A DNA stretch of 39,459 bases from Micavibrio sp. UBA5703 (lineage in GTDB: Bacteria; Pseudomonadota; Alphaproteobacteria; Micavibrionales; Micavibrionaceae). This document shows positions 1-7,564 of this stretch, one piece after another. A model generated the notes under the pieces. The model was not told the DNA's origin and did no database searches. It saw nothing but the letters and a program-made list of their open reading frames with translations. The stretch spans positions 453 to 39,911 of the forward strand of contig DIHF01000036.1 in NCBI GenBank assembly GCA_002420015.1, read 5' to 3'. Each line of letters opens with the position of its first letter. Positions within the stretch are counted from its first letter, which is position 1. The translations under genes and the position numbers were made by a program.

Positions 1-182
1 TCGTAGATCGGCTTTTCGGGGTACAACTCGGCGCACTGGCCGCCGGGACGGTCGAGGATGTCGACCAGATGGCATTTCATGTCGAGCAGGCCCATTTCAA
101 AAACCGTAAACAGGCCGCACGGACCCGCGCCGACGATCACCGCGTCGGTTTCGATGGGTTTATTTGCCATTTGTGTACTCAT
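1..182 (-). CDS. Ferredoxin--NADP+ reductase, thioredoxin-reductase-like (N-terminal part, cut by window edge)
   Basis: Only the first ~60 residues are present; the rest lies left of the window. The N-terminus reads DAVIVGAGPCGLF (a GxGxxG dinucleotide-binding loop for FAD), followed by GGQCAELYPEKPIYD. That pattern is typical of the two-domain, TrxR-like ferredoxin--NADP+ reductases (YumC type) rather than of true thioredoxin reductases. The start is the ATG at 182, preceded by AGAGAG; a second ATG at 170 has no ribosome site. It lies last in a minus-strand run of sulfate-assimilation genes, separated from the methyltransferase gene by a palindromic repeat at 207-279. I infer it could supply reduced ferredoxin to the sulfite reductase encoded upstream, which has no flavoprotein partner in view. 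The family call is firm; the pathway link is inference. Confidence 0.85.
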   Translation of the reverse strand, partial: MSTQMANKPIETDAVIVGAGPCGLFTVFEMGLLDMKCHLVDILDRPGGQCAELYPEKPIY

Positions 183-206
183 CGTTCTTATCTCTCTAAG
201 CCAGTG

Positions 207-279
207 TTGTCATTCTGAGCGTAGCGAAGAATCTCATGCCATTAAGCCGGGAGATCCTTCACTTCGTTCAGGATGACAA
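207..279. repeat. Palindromic repeat, family A, overlapping the 3' end of the methyltransferase gene
   Basis: Two 28-base arms (207-234 and 252-279) are inverted copies of each other with about five mismatches, around a 17-base spacer. The ends read TTGTCATTC and GGATGACAA. Other family members or half members are at 20757-20789, 21817-21896 and 22495-22527. Coding residues of the uroporphyrinogen methyltransferase run through the right arm and stop in the spacer at 242. Confidence 0.85.
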
Positions 280-1084
280 ATTGATTGTCCGATATAGTCT
301 GCTGCCAGTTTTTTAGCAACCCCCGAATTTTAACCGATTCCCCGATCACGATGACGGCGGGGCGCTCCAGCGGCGTATTTACGGCCATTTCCCCGTATTT
401 TTCGAGGGTGGTTTCCGTGATGCTCTGGCCGACCACGCTGGCGTTTGAAATCACAGCAACGGGGGTCTGGGGTGAGCGTCCAGCCTTCATAAGGTTAAGC
501 GCGATTTCAGGCATGGTCTTCAGTGCCATGTAAAAGACGATGACGGGGGAGGCGGCGGCCAGAGACTCCCAGTCGATATTGACGGGAAGATTGCCCGTTG
601 CATCGCGGCCCGTGACGAAGCTCACCACGTTGTTGATGTCGCGGTGGGTGGCCGGAATGCCCGCATAGGCAAGGCCGCCGATACCGGCCGTCACGCCGGG
701 GATGATGCGGAATCCAATTCCGGCGCGGGCCAGTTCGATGGATTCCTCGCCGCCGCGCCCGAAGATGAAGGGGTCACCGCCTTTCAGGCGCAGAACTTTC
801 TTTCCGGCGCGGGCATGGGCGACCATGCGGGCGGTGATTTCGGGCTGTTTCAGCGATTTCACCCCGGCGCGCTTGCCGACATATTCGAGGCTCGCCGCAG
901 GGTTTGCGATGTCTAAAATGTCGTCATTGACCAGCGCGTCGTACATGACGACATCGGCCTCTTGTAAACCTTTGGCGGCGAGCAAGGTCAGCAGGCCTGG
1001 GTCGCCGGGGCCGGCTCCGGCCAGCCAGACGGTGCCGCTTTCAAAGGCGGGCAGTATAAATTTAAAGCCCTGTGTCAAAGTCAT
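242..1084 (-). CDS. cobA: Uroporphyrinogen-III C-methyltransferase (SUMT)
   Basis: This enzyme transfers two methyl groups from S-adenosylmethionine to uroporphyrinogen III, giving precorrin-2, the branch point to siroheme and cobalamin. Visible family motifs are WLAGAGPGDPGLLT near the N-terminus, then YDALVND, and RLKGGDPFIFGRGGEE, the classic SUMT loop. The frame is open upstream to 1153, but the ATG at 1084 gives a normal 280-residue protein; it overlaps the end of the APS reductase gene by 23 bases, implying coupled translation. The last 12-13 residues (FVILNEVKDLPA) come from a palindromic repeat, so the native C-terminus has been replaced or extended. With the siroheme dehydrogenase at 1772-2281 it would make siroheme for the sulfite reductase; it may also feed cobalamin synthesis, given cobS and cobT elsewhere in the window. 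Confidence 0.93.
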   Translation of the reverse strand: MTLTQGFKFILPAFESGTVWLAGAGPGDPGLLTLLAAKGLQEADVVMYDALVNDDILDIANPAASLEYVGKRAGVKSLKQPEITARMVAHARAGKKVLRLKGGDPFIFGRGGEESIELARAGIGFRIIPGVTAGIGGLAYAGIPATHRDINNVVSFVTGRDATGNLPVNIDWESLAAASPVIVFYMALKTMPEIALNLMKAGRSPQTPVAVISNASVVGQSITETTLEKYGEMAVNTPLERPAVIVIGESVKIRGLLKNWQQTISDNQFVILNEVKDLPA

Positions 1085-1784
1085 CCCATTTCTTCCCGAT
1101 GTGAATGCCGCATTCCTGCTTGGCAAATTCAGCCCAGCGGCCCGAACGTGCATCTTCGCCCGGTTTGGGCAGGGCGGTGCATGGCATACAGCCGACCGAT
1201 GTATAACCGAAGGGAACCAGCGGATGTTCCGGCAGAGCGCGCTTTTCCCATTCAGCGTCGATTTGTTCCTGCGTCCAGCCTGCGAGGGCGTTTACTTTTA
1301 TCCGGCGGCCGTCATATTCGATGACGTCGAGATCGGCGCGCAGGCCACCGTGGATGCGCTTGCGGCCGTTGATCCATGCCTCAAATCCGGTGAGGGCTTC
1401 TTCAAGCGGCAGAACCTTGCGGATGTGGCAGCAGCCGTCCGGGTTCGTCTTCCAGAGTTCGCCCGCGCTTTTGACGGCGCTGGGTTCGGGCTTCACGATG
1501 CGGACATCGGTAAGTTTCAGCAAGGCGATGATCTTGTCGCGGTATTCAAGCGTCTCAGGGAAATGCTTGAGCGTATCGAGGAATATTACGGGCGTTGCCG
1601 GGTTGATTTCGGCAGCCATAGACAACAGCAAGGCGGCCTCGGTCCCGAAAGAGGAAACGAGGGCAATTTTATTTTTGAAGACTTTATTGACTGTGACATC
1701 AAGGAGTTCAAGCGAAGGCAGCGCCGCGTAATCGGCGTTCAGGCTTTTTGCGAGGGCGGCGGGTTGTATGCTCATGCCAGCCAT
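1062..1784 (-). CDS. cysH: Phosphoadenylyl/adenylyl-sulfate reductase (Fe-S type)
   Basis: It reduces activated sulfate to sulfite with thioredoxin-type electrons. The 240-residue protein has the PP-loop region SSFGTEAALLL (about 44-54), a CysCys pair at 118-119 (DGCCHIRK) and C199-x2-C202 (GCMPC), and the catalytic ECGIH with Cys225 near the C-terminus. The four extra cysteines are the hallmark of [4Fe-4S] enzymes that usually accept APS rather than PAPS, so APS reductase is the better functional call; substrate preference is inferred. The ATG at 1784 is preceded by GAGAAG at good spacing; a second ATG at 1775 overlaps the upstream stop but lacks a site. It overlaps the genes on both sides, forming a tight operon. 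Confidence 0.93.
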   Translation of the reverse strand: MAGMSIQPAALAKSLNADYAALPSLELLDVTVNKVFKNKIALVSSFGTEAALLLSMAAEINPATPVIFLDTLKHFPETLEYRDKIIALLKLTDVRIVKPEPSAVKSAGELWKTNPDGCCHIRKVLPLEEALTGFEAWINGRKRIHGGLRADLDVIEYDGRRIKVNALAGWTQEQIDAEWEKRALPEHPLVPFGYTSVGCMPCTALPKPGEDARSGRWAEFAKQECGIHIGKKWDDFDTGL

Positions 1785-2281
1785 TTTTTCTTCTCTATAT
1801 ATTCATCCGTATTCGCGGCGACCTTTTTGAGGTCGAGGCCTTCGGCGCGCCATTGCAATCTTTTCTGCGCCAGATCTTCCAGCCTTTCATTCCATTCCGG
1901 GCCAAATAGGTGGCTGAGGTATTCGCGCAGACGTTTTGCAAGGCCGGGGCTTTTGCCGCCCGTCGAAACCGAAAGCAGCAGATCGCCGCGCCTGATGACG
2001 GAAGGGGTGTGGAAGTCGCACAGATGCATGACGTCCTCGACATTCACCAGAACACCAAGATCGCGGCAGGCGGCGGCGATTTCTTCCGCCTGAGGCAAAG
2101 GAAGATCGGCAACGTAAACGATATGCGCCTTTTTCAGTTCTTCAATTTCGGGCATGGAGTGAAACAATTTTAGATGCACCGCGCCGTATTCGGCGAGTTG
2201 CGCCCGGCGCTTTTCGATCAAAGGCCCGTTGCCGATCAAGATAAAATGAATTGTTTTTGTATCGAGAACGATGGGAAACAT
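1772..2281 (-). CDS. Precorrin-2 dehydrogenase / sirohydrochlorin ferrochelatase, single-domain (Met8/CysG N-terminal type)
   Basis: It carries out the last two steps of siroheme synthesis: NAD-dependent oxidation of precorrin-2 and iron insertion. The 169-residue protein is only the CysG N-terminal module; the methyltransferase is the separate gene two positions downstream. The nucleotide loop reads HFILIGNGPLIEKRR, with an Asn where many relatives have Gly. The VNVED segment places an Asp at the position of the catalytic Asp of E. coli CysG, and TPSVIRRGDLLLSVSTGG matches the conserved (M/T)PS...SxGG core. Its start overlaps the sulfite reductase stop (TGATG at 2283-2279), so translation is coupled to its client enzyme. 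The C-terminus is short and Lys-rich. Confidence 0.88.
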   Translation of the reverse strand: MFPIVLDTKTIHFILIGNGPLIEKRRAQLAEYGAVHLKLFHSMPEIEELKKAHIVYVADLPLPQAEEIAAACRDLGVLVNVEDVMHLCDFHTPSVIRRGDLLLSVSTGGKSPGLAKRLREYLSHLFGPEWNERLEDLAQKRLQWRAEGLDLKKVAANTDEYIEKKKWLA

Positions 2282-3987
2282 CAGGAGGCCACTCCCGATG
2301 CTGCGCTGAGTTCCTGAAGACGTGCAATGCCGATGCGGTTGCAGAAATCGCCAAATCCTTCGTTGTCATTTGCACGCTCTTTGGCAAAGGCGGCGAAGAA
2401 CGGATCGAGGAATTTTCCGATGTCGCCCGTTTTAACTTTATCGGCGACCTTGCTTGAGAGGCGCGTGCCTTCGAAGTCGCCACCGATAAAGACGGCATAT
2501 AAATCCGGTGCGCGGCCCACGATGCCGATATCGCCCGTAAAAGGACGCGAGCAGCCATTAGGGCAGCCGGTAATGCGTACGGACAATCTTTCCTGCGCCA
2601 GATTATATTTTTTAAGAACGTCGGCGACCATCGAGACGATCGGCACGCGGGCGCGCTCGCCCTCCGCCAGCGCCTTGCCGCAGGTGGGCAGGGCCACGCA
2701 GCTCATGGCGAACAGCTCAACGGGAAGATGGTCTTCCTTCAGCGGGACATGATGATCGCGGAATATTTTTTCGATTTTGGGTTTGTCTTCGTTTTTGATG
2801 TCGCAGAACAAAACATCTTCCGTCGGCATGAGGACCAGAGGCGTTTTGAACGCCGTCACGACTTCGCGTATCGCGGTGCGGAGTTTTTCGTTGCCGTAAT
2901 CGCGGATGCGGCCGCTGGTGACGGGCAGGCCGAAATAAAAGAGGCCGTTGCCTTGGTCGTTCCAACCGAGGTGATCTTTAACCTTCAAGGGGGGCAGGGG
3001 GCGCGGCGCATCGGTTTCGCGTCCGAAATAACCATCCAGCGTCTTTTTGGTCCAGACGATGCCTTTTTCCTCTACGACATATTTCAGGCGCGCATGCTGG
3101 CGGTCTTCGCGGTCGCCGTGATCGCGCTGGAGGAAGATGGAGGCCCTGACGATTTCAAGAACGTCTTTTGCGGGGACATAGCAAATGGGCGAGGCCATGC
3201 GCGGATAGGTTTTGTCGTTGTTGTGCTTCATGCCGAAGCCGCCGCCCAGATACACGTTATACCCGGCAATCGTTCCGTTTTCGACCACAGCAATAAGTCC
3301 GACATCGTTGGTCAGGACATCGACGGTGTTATCCTCGGGCAGAGTGAGCGCGATTTTGAATTTGCGCGGCATGTACTGCTTGCCGTAGAGGGGGTCCAGA
3401 GGTTCCTCGCCGCCGGTTTTTTGCTTTTCGCCGTCGACCCAAATCTCGTGATAAGATTTCGTCGCGGGCAGGGTAGCGTCCGATATTTTCTTCGCCGTTT
3501 CCGCCAGTTCGCGGTGAACGGGGTTATCGACCGGGGAGACATCGGCAATGACATTGCGCACCACATCGCCGCAGCCGCCAAAGGTGGTCATCATGGCGGC
3601 GTTGATCTCCCCGATCAGTTTTTGCAGGTTGCCTTTAAAAACATTGTGGAACTGCATCCCCTGGCGCGAGGTCACGCGCAGAGTGCCGTTGCCGCACGGG
3701 TCCGCGAGTTTGTCGAGGGCGAGGTATTGTTCGGGCGTAAGCCGCCCGGCGGGAACCTTCACCCGCACCATCATTTCCCATTCCTTGTCGAGTTTTTGCT
3801 TTTTGCGGGCGGTGGCGGTGTCGCGGTTATAGCCCTGATAAAAGCCGTGGAATTTGACAAGCTGCTCGTCCTCGTCCGAAAACTTCACGGCCTGTTCATC
3901 GGCAAGGGTTTGCGCAATCTCGCCGCGCAACCCCCGGCTTTTGATCTTGATATGTTCAACTTCGGAAAGTTTGTCGTCTTCAGCCAC
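2281..3987 (-). CDS. cysI: Sulfite reductase, siroheme/[4Fe-4S] hemoprotein subunit
   Basis: It performs the six-electron reduction of sulfite to sulfide. The 568-residue protein has the two cluster-binding motifs C430-x5-C436 (SCVALPTCGKA) and C475-x3-C479 (TGCPNGCSRP); the last Cys bridges the cluster to siroheme. Arg- and Lys-rich substrate segments (VTSRQGMQFH; GFGMKHNN) are present. Length and the opening MAEDDKLSEVEHIK fit NADPH-type CysI, but no CysJ flavoprotein is adjacent; a ferredoxin-NADP reductase is encoded at the far end of the operon instead. The start is a GTG at 3987 with AGGAAG six bases upstream. It is the promoter-proximal gene of the minus-strand operon. Confidence 0.95.
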   Translation of the reverse strand: MAEDDKLSEVEHIKIKSRGLRGEIAQTLADEQAVKFSDEDEQLVKFHGFYQGYNRDTATARKKQKLDKEWEMMVRVKVPAGRLTPEQYLALDKLADPCGNGTLRVTSRQGMQFHNVFKGNLQKLIGEINAAMMTTFGGCGDVVRNVIADVSPVDNPVHRELAETAKKISDATLPATKSYHEIWVDGEKQKTGGEEPLDPLYGKQYMPRKFKIALTLPEDNTVDVLTNDVGLIAVVENGTIAGYNVYLGGGFGMKHNNDKTYPRMASPICYVPAKDVLEIVRASIFLQRDHGDREDRQHARLKYVVEEKGIVWTKKTLDGYFGRETDAPRPLPPLKVKDHLGWNDQGNGLFYFGLPVTSGRIRDYGNEKLRTAIREVVTAFKTPLVLMPTEDVLFCDIKNEDKPKIEKIFRDHHVPLKEDHLPVELFAMSCVALPTCGKALAEGERARVPIVSMVADVLKKYNLAQERLSVRITGCPNGCSRPFTGDIGIVGRAPDLYAVFIGGDFEGTRLSSKVADKVKTGDIGKFLDPFFAAFAKERANDNEGFGDFCNRIGIARLQELSAASGVAS

Positions 3988-4021
3988 GGGGTTCTTCCTG
4001 TAAAATTAGGCAAAGATTACA

Positions 4022-4048
4022 ACTATATACATAAGGGCATTATTTCAA
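4022..4048 (-). promoter_or_regulatory. Possible sigma70-like promoter for the sulfate-assimilation operon
   Basis: On the minus strand TTGAAA (4048-4043) is followed after 15 bases by TATAGT (4027-4022). The spacer is two bases short of ideal, so this is a weak call. The surrounding 200 bases are AT-rich, as expected of a divergent promoter region, and the GTG start of the sulfite reductase gene lies about 35 bases downstream. Confidence 0.3.
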
Positions 4049-4070
4049 GGGCTTATCGTTAAGAATGCGC

Positions 4071-4098
4071 TTGATAAGGATGAATACAAGCGTATTTT
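4071..4098 (+). promoter_or_regulatory. Possible sigma70-like promoter for the HPt/receiver pair
   Basis: TTGATA (4071-4076) and TATTTT (4093-4098) are separated by 16 bases, about 90 bases before the HPt start codon. The match is modest; placement in the divergent intergenic region is the main support. Confidence 0.35.
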
Positions 4099-4186
4099 AT
4101 AAAGCGGCGTGTTTTTCTCTTTTTGGAATATGGACTAAAATGGTCCGCTGTAAAAAAAGAAACGAATGTAACGTATAAGGGGCGGT

Positions 4187-4543
4187 ATGGCAGAAGAGCT
4201 GGATCAGGACGCGATCAGGAACATCAAGGAGCTTATGGCTGACAGTTTTCCTGATGTCGTCGAAAAGTATATAGAAAATTCGGAAAACCGTATCGAGCAG
4301 ATAAGAGAGGGGTTTTCCTGCAATAATTGCGGTTTGGTGAGTGCATCCGCACACCCGCTTAAATCTTCCAGCGCAACTCTGGGGATATTCCCGTTATCGG
4401 CCATTGCCGAGAAGATAGAGTTTATGGCCAATGATGCCTGCAAGAACGGCCGGGATATGGGTAAGATCGGGCCTTTGCTGAATGATTTGAAATCAACTTT
4501 TGCCAATGTGAAGCAAAAGCTCCTTGCGGAGATACAGAGGTAA
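4187..4543 (+). CDS. HPt (histidine phosphotransfer) domain protein
   Basis: This 118-residue, all-helical protein contains the HPt signature SAHPLKSSSATLG, with the phospho-accepting His at residue 56, followed by the conserved helix SAIAEKIEFMA. HPt proteins pass phosphoryl groups between hybrid kinases and receiver domains and have no catalysis of their own. Start: ATG at 4187 just after AAGGGGCGGT. A CheY-like receiver follows after a 9-base gap, so the two probably form a phosphorelay pair. No histidine kinase is in the window, so the donor is unknown. Cys45 and Cys48 (SCNNC) just before the active site are unusual for HPt and could be structural or redox sensitive; that is speculation. 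Confidence 0.88.
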   Translation: MAEELDQDAIRNIKELMADSFPDVVEKYIENSENRIEQIREGFSCNNCGLVSASAHPLKSSSATLGIFPLSAIAEKIEFMANDACKNGRDMGKIGPLLNDLKSTFANVKQKLLAEIQR

Positions 4544-4552
4544 AATCCTGAC

Positions 4553-4942
4553 ATGCCCAAAAGCCTCAAGCGCATCATGCATGTGGATGATGATGTCATC
4601 ATCCAGAAGATCACCAGGAAGGCGTTGGAGGAAATCGGCGGGTTTGAAGTGTCAACCTATGGTGGAGGTAAAGAGGCGCTAGATTCTCTGGAGTTGGTCC
4701 AGCCCCATCTTATTTTGATCGATATGGTGATGCCGGATATGGAAGGGCCGCAGGCGCTTCATAAGTTGCGGGAGGAAATGGGTATTCTCGATCTGCCGGT
4801 TATTTTCGTAACAGGAAAGGATGCGGAGCATATCGAACTGGATGACGTGACGCTCGGTGTAATCGGCGTTATCAAAAAGCCATATAAGCCGCAGGAAATT
4901 GTCGACCGGATCCGGGAGATATGGGACAACCACCACGCCTGA
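4553..4942 (+). CDS. CheY-like single-domain response regulator
   Basis: A stand-alone receiver domain of 129 residues with no output domain. The acidic pocket is HVDDD (Asp12, Asp13), the phospho-acceptor is Asp57 in LILIDMVMPD, the switch Thr is Thr87 (FVTGKD), and the conserved Lys is Lys109 in IKKPY. All catalytic positions are intact, so it should be phosphorylatable. It starts 9 bases after the HPt stop, and its likely partner is that HPt. The stop at 4942 is 8 bases from the end of a second receiver gene on the opposite strand. Confidence 0.92.
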   Translation: MPKSLKRIMHVDDDVIIQKITRKALEEIGGFEVSTYGGGKEALDSLELVQPHLILIDMVMPDMEGPQALHKLREEMGILDLPVIFVTGKDAEHIELDDVTLGVIGVIKKPYKPQEIVDRIREIWDNHHA

Positions 4943-4950
4943 GGGGTGCG

Positions 4951-5328
4951 CTATTTCTTTTTGTTTAGGATATTGCGCAGGCGCATCAGGAAATTTTCCT
5001 GATCGAACGGCTTGACGATGTAGTCCATCGCGCCGAGGGAAAGACTTGAGGAAACTTCGCTGATAGCCCGTTCACCTGTAAGCATAAGGACAGGAATATT
5101 TTGCGTAGCCGGGTTTTCCTTGAGACTTTTCAGAACATCGTTGCCGTCGATATCCGGCATCTTGCGGTCAAGGACGATGGCATCAGGCGTTTTGTTATTC
5201 GCGGCTTTCAGGCCGTCCTTGCCGTTGCTGGCCGTAAGCGCCTTGAAGCCGTTTTTCTCCAGCATCGCCTCGACCACGCTGCGAATGGTGTCATCGTCGT
5301 CAACTACAAGAACCGTTTGCTTTGCCAT
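4951..5328 (-). CDS. CheY-like single-domain response regulator
   Basis: A second receiver-only protein (125 residues), convergent with the first and not a close duplicate of it. Key residues are VVDDDD (Asp10-Asp13), phospho-acceptor Asp54 in IVLDRKMPD, Thr84 in MLTGE, and Lys106 in IVKPFD. The RKMPDIDG form after the acceptor Asp is common in alphaproteobacterial DivK/CpdR-like and chemotaxis-type receivers, but I cannot assign one of these. Start: ATG at 5328 preceded by GGGGAG. pgk lies upstream on the same strand with about 100 bases between. Confidence 0.92.
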   Translation of the reverse strand: MAKQTVLVVDDDDTIRSVVEAMLEKNGFKALTASNGKDGLKAANNKTPDAIVLDRKMPDIDGNDVLKSLKENPATQNIPVLMLTGERAISEVSSSLSLGAMDYIVKPFDQENFLMRLRNILNKKK

Positions 5329-5425
5329 GATTTTCTCCCCGTTTTTTAGACATTATGCCTTGGGCTGGGCAAAAGAGGTAATTCTCGCTGTCGTACATTC
5401 TATGGTGTGCGCACAGGGGTGGGCC

Positions 5426-6622
5426 TTAGTTTTTTTTATTCAAGGCGGTTACGCCGGGAAGCTCGCGGCCTTCGAGCCATTCGAGGAACGCGCCGCCCGC
5501 CGTTGAGATGTAACTGAAATCAGCAGCCACACCCGCATTTTCCAGCGCCGAAACCGTATCGCCGCCGCCGGCGATGCTGACGATTTCTCCCGCTTTTGTC
5601 TTTTTCGCCACGGCGCGGGCGAGGGCGTTGGTGCCGGTATCGAAGGGCTTGATTTCAAAAACGCCCAGAGGGCCGTTCCAGACGATGGTTTTGCAAGCGC
5701 CAATTTTGGAGAGAATGTTTTGGACGCTTTCCGGCCCGGCATCCACGGCCATCGCGTCGGCGGGAATGCTTTTAACCGAAACGGAATCATGGGGCGCATT
5801 TTCCTGAAGCGCCTTGACGGTCACAAGATCGACGGGGAGGATGATTTCGCAGCCGGATTTTTCGGCGTGTTTCATGATTTTTCGCGCTTCGTCCGCCATG
5901 TCCTTTTCACAAAGGGATTTGCCCATATCTATCCCTTGTGCAAACAGGAACGTATTGGCCATGCCGCCGCCCAAAATCAAAAAGTCGACCTTTTCAGACA
6001 GGTTATAAAGGACTTTCAGTTTGGTCGAAATTTTTGAGCCGCCCGCAACAGCCGCCAGCGGCTTTTTCGGTGTGCCCAGCGCCGCATCGAGCGCGTTTAA
6101 TTCTTCTTCCATCAGGAGGCCTGCGGCGGCAGGTAAAAGATGCGCCAGACCTTCCGTCGACGCATGGGCGCGGTGCGAGCAGGAAAAAGCATCGTTGACG
6201 TAGATGTCGCCGAGCTTTGCCAACGCCTTTGCGTATTCGTTGTCGTTGGATTCCTCGCCTTTGTGAAAACGGAGATTTTCAAGGAGTCCCACTTCCCCGG
6301 TTTTCAACCCGGCAACGAACTGCGCGGCGGTGTCGCCGATGGTGCTCTGGCAGAATTTTACATCCGCATCCCATGATTTTTTCAGGGCAGGGAGCATGAA
6401 GGCCAGCGAGAGGCCGGAATTGTTTTCCCCGTCCGGGCGGCCGAAATGCGACATGACGACGACAATCGCCCCTTTTTTTCTCAGGAGATCGATGGTCGGC
6501 TTCAGGCGGTCGATGCGCGTGGTGTCGGTCACTTTGCCGCGTTCGGCAGGGACGTTCAGATCGGCACGAAGAAGAACCGTTTTTCCTTTTACATCCATAT
6601 CCCTTATCGATGAGAAACTCAT
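5426..6622 (-). CDS. pgk: Phosphoglycerate kinase
   Basis: It interconverts 1,3-bisphosphoglycerate + ADP and 3-phosphoglycerate + ATP in glycolysis and gluconeogenesis, in the cytoplasm. The 398-residue length is standard. Visible family motifs: LLRADLNVP at the N-terminus, VMSHFGRPDG (substrate Arg/His), NDAFSCSHRAHAST, AVAGGSKISTKL, VWNGPLGVFE and the C-terminal phosphate/ATP loop SIAGGGDTVSAL followed by STAGGAFLEWLEG. Start: ATG at 6622 with AGGAG six bases upstream. Neither gapdh nor fba is adjacent in this window. Confidence 0.97.
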   Translation of the reverse strand: MSFSSIRDMDVKGKTVLLRADLNVPAERGKVTDTTRIDRLKPTIDLLRKKGAIVVVMSHFGRPDGENNSGLSLAFMLPALKKSWDADVKFCQSTIGDTAAQFVAGLKTGEVGLLENLRFHKGEESNDNEYAKALAKLGDIYVNDAFSCSHRAHASTEGLAHLLPAAAGLLMEEELNALDAALGTPKKPLAAVAGGSKISTKLKVLYNLSEKVDFLILGGGMANTFLFAQGIDMGKSLCEKDMADEARKIMKHAEKSGCEIILPVDLVTVKALQENAPHDSVSVKSIPADAMAVDAGPESVQNILSKIGACKTIVWNGPLGVFEIKPFDTGTNALARAVAKKTKAGEIVSIAGGGDTVSALENAGVAADFSYISTAGGAFLEWLEGRELPGVTALNKKN

Positions 6623-6670
6623 AATTACTCCTTTAAAACTTTTTTGATTATTTAGCAGGCGGGCATGGAT

Positions 6671-7564
6671 CTATTGATCTGATTCTATGCTCTTTACAAC
6701 AGGCTCTTTTTCGCTTTCGGCCTCTGGCTCTACGGTGATGTCTTTGGCGTCAACCTTGTCCTTGATCAACTCGATGGCCTGCACGTGGTTGATCTCCATA
6801 TAGGGGCCGTTATAGTTCACGATCCAGCCGCGCACGCGAACGGTCTTGCCGCTCCATTCCAGCGGATCAAGGCTGGCTTCGGAAAAGGCGCGCCTGTCGG
6901 AGGGGGAAATAGCGACCGTAAAATCCGTGCGCCAGTCATTGCCGAAATTAAGGTATATCCAGTTTTTCTTCAGCGTGGCCGTAACGATCTTGCCCTCGAC
7001 GATGCGGAAACTTTCCAGATTGTCTGCGGTGTCTTCGGGCGTGATAACATCAAAATTGTTGACCGCCCATAGCCCGAGCTTTTTGAAGCGCGCGGCGTTT
7101 TCGAGCTTGTAAAGCTGATCGGCCATCTCCGAGTTGTGCTTGGTCGTGCGGACGCTTGCCAGCCCGAGATATACCATACTGCCCTGAATCCACACGTTGT
7201 CGTCCCGGCGTTCGACTTGCGCGATGTCGTGACCCATGCGGTTGATGCGGCCAAAATTCTTTTTTTCCGTCTGGAAGAGGTTGACCTCTCTGCCCTCCAG
7301 CATGTCGCGTAAAATACGCAGACCTGTTACGGATATCTCGCCAGGTTCATGCGGATTGTAATCTGGAAAATTAAGGCCGACCAGATGAACCAGGCGGCCA
7401 TCTTCCAGCAGGAGTGTATACGGATCAACAACTTGCTGGACGAAGGATACTTCCGTTCCCCCCATAGACTCGAAATTTCCTGTCGGGAGTCCCTTGTCTT
7501 GCGCGTCGGCTGGCGCTACATAGGAACAGGCGAACAAAAGAATGAATAAAAGGACTCTGATCAT
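6671..7564 (-). CDS. Secreted SNase-like (thermonuclease-fold) protein with C-terminal OB-like domain
   Basis: From the ATG at 7564 this is a 297-residue protein with a signal peptide (hydrophobic core LLFILLFACSYVAP, cleavage probably after ADA). Residues ~45-165 resemble staphylococcal nuclease (VDPYTLLLEDG, VHLVGLNFPD, NFGRINRMG). The Arg of the usual FRLLLVDTPE segment appears to be replaced and the following Asp is Asn, so catalysis is doubtful. Residues ~205-275 (IYLNFGNDWRTDF, VRVRGWI, YMEINH) look like the OB-type domain often attached to SNase proteins. The C-terminus is acidic. Its ATG overlaps the ATG of the divergent M48 protease in a shared CATG (7562-7565). The frame is open upstream to 7741; an ATG at 7618 with GGAA upstream is an alternative start. 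Confidence 0.75.
   Translation of the reverse strand: MIRVLLFILLFACSYVAPADAQDKGLPTGNFESMGGTEVSFVQQVVDPYTLLLEDGRLVHLVGLNFPDYNPHEPGEISVTGLRILRDMLEGREVNLFQTEKKNFGRINRMGHDIAQVERRDDNVWIQGSMVYLGLASVRTTKHNSEMADQLYKLENAARFKKLGLWAVNNFDVITPEDTADNLESFRIVEGKIVTATLKKNWIYLNFGNDWRTDFTVAISPSDRRAFSEASLDPLEWSGKTVRVRGWIVNYNGPYMEINHVQAIELIKDKVDAKDITVEPEAESEKEPVVKSIESDQ

Noticed and set aside
702..4062. Long plus-strand open frames opposite the sulfate-assimilation genes
   Set aside because: They lie antisense to sulfite reductase, siroheme and APS reductase genes, each supported by cofactor motifs; no ribosome sites or recognisable domains in the antisense frames.
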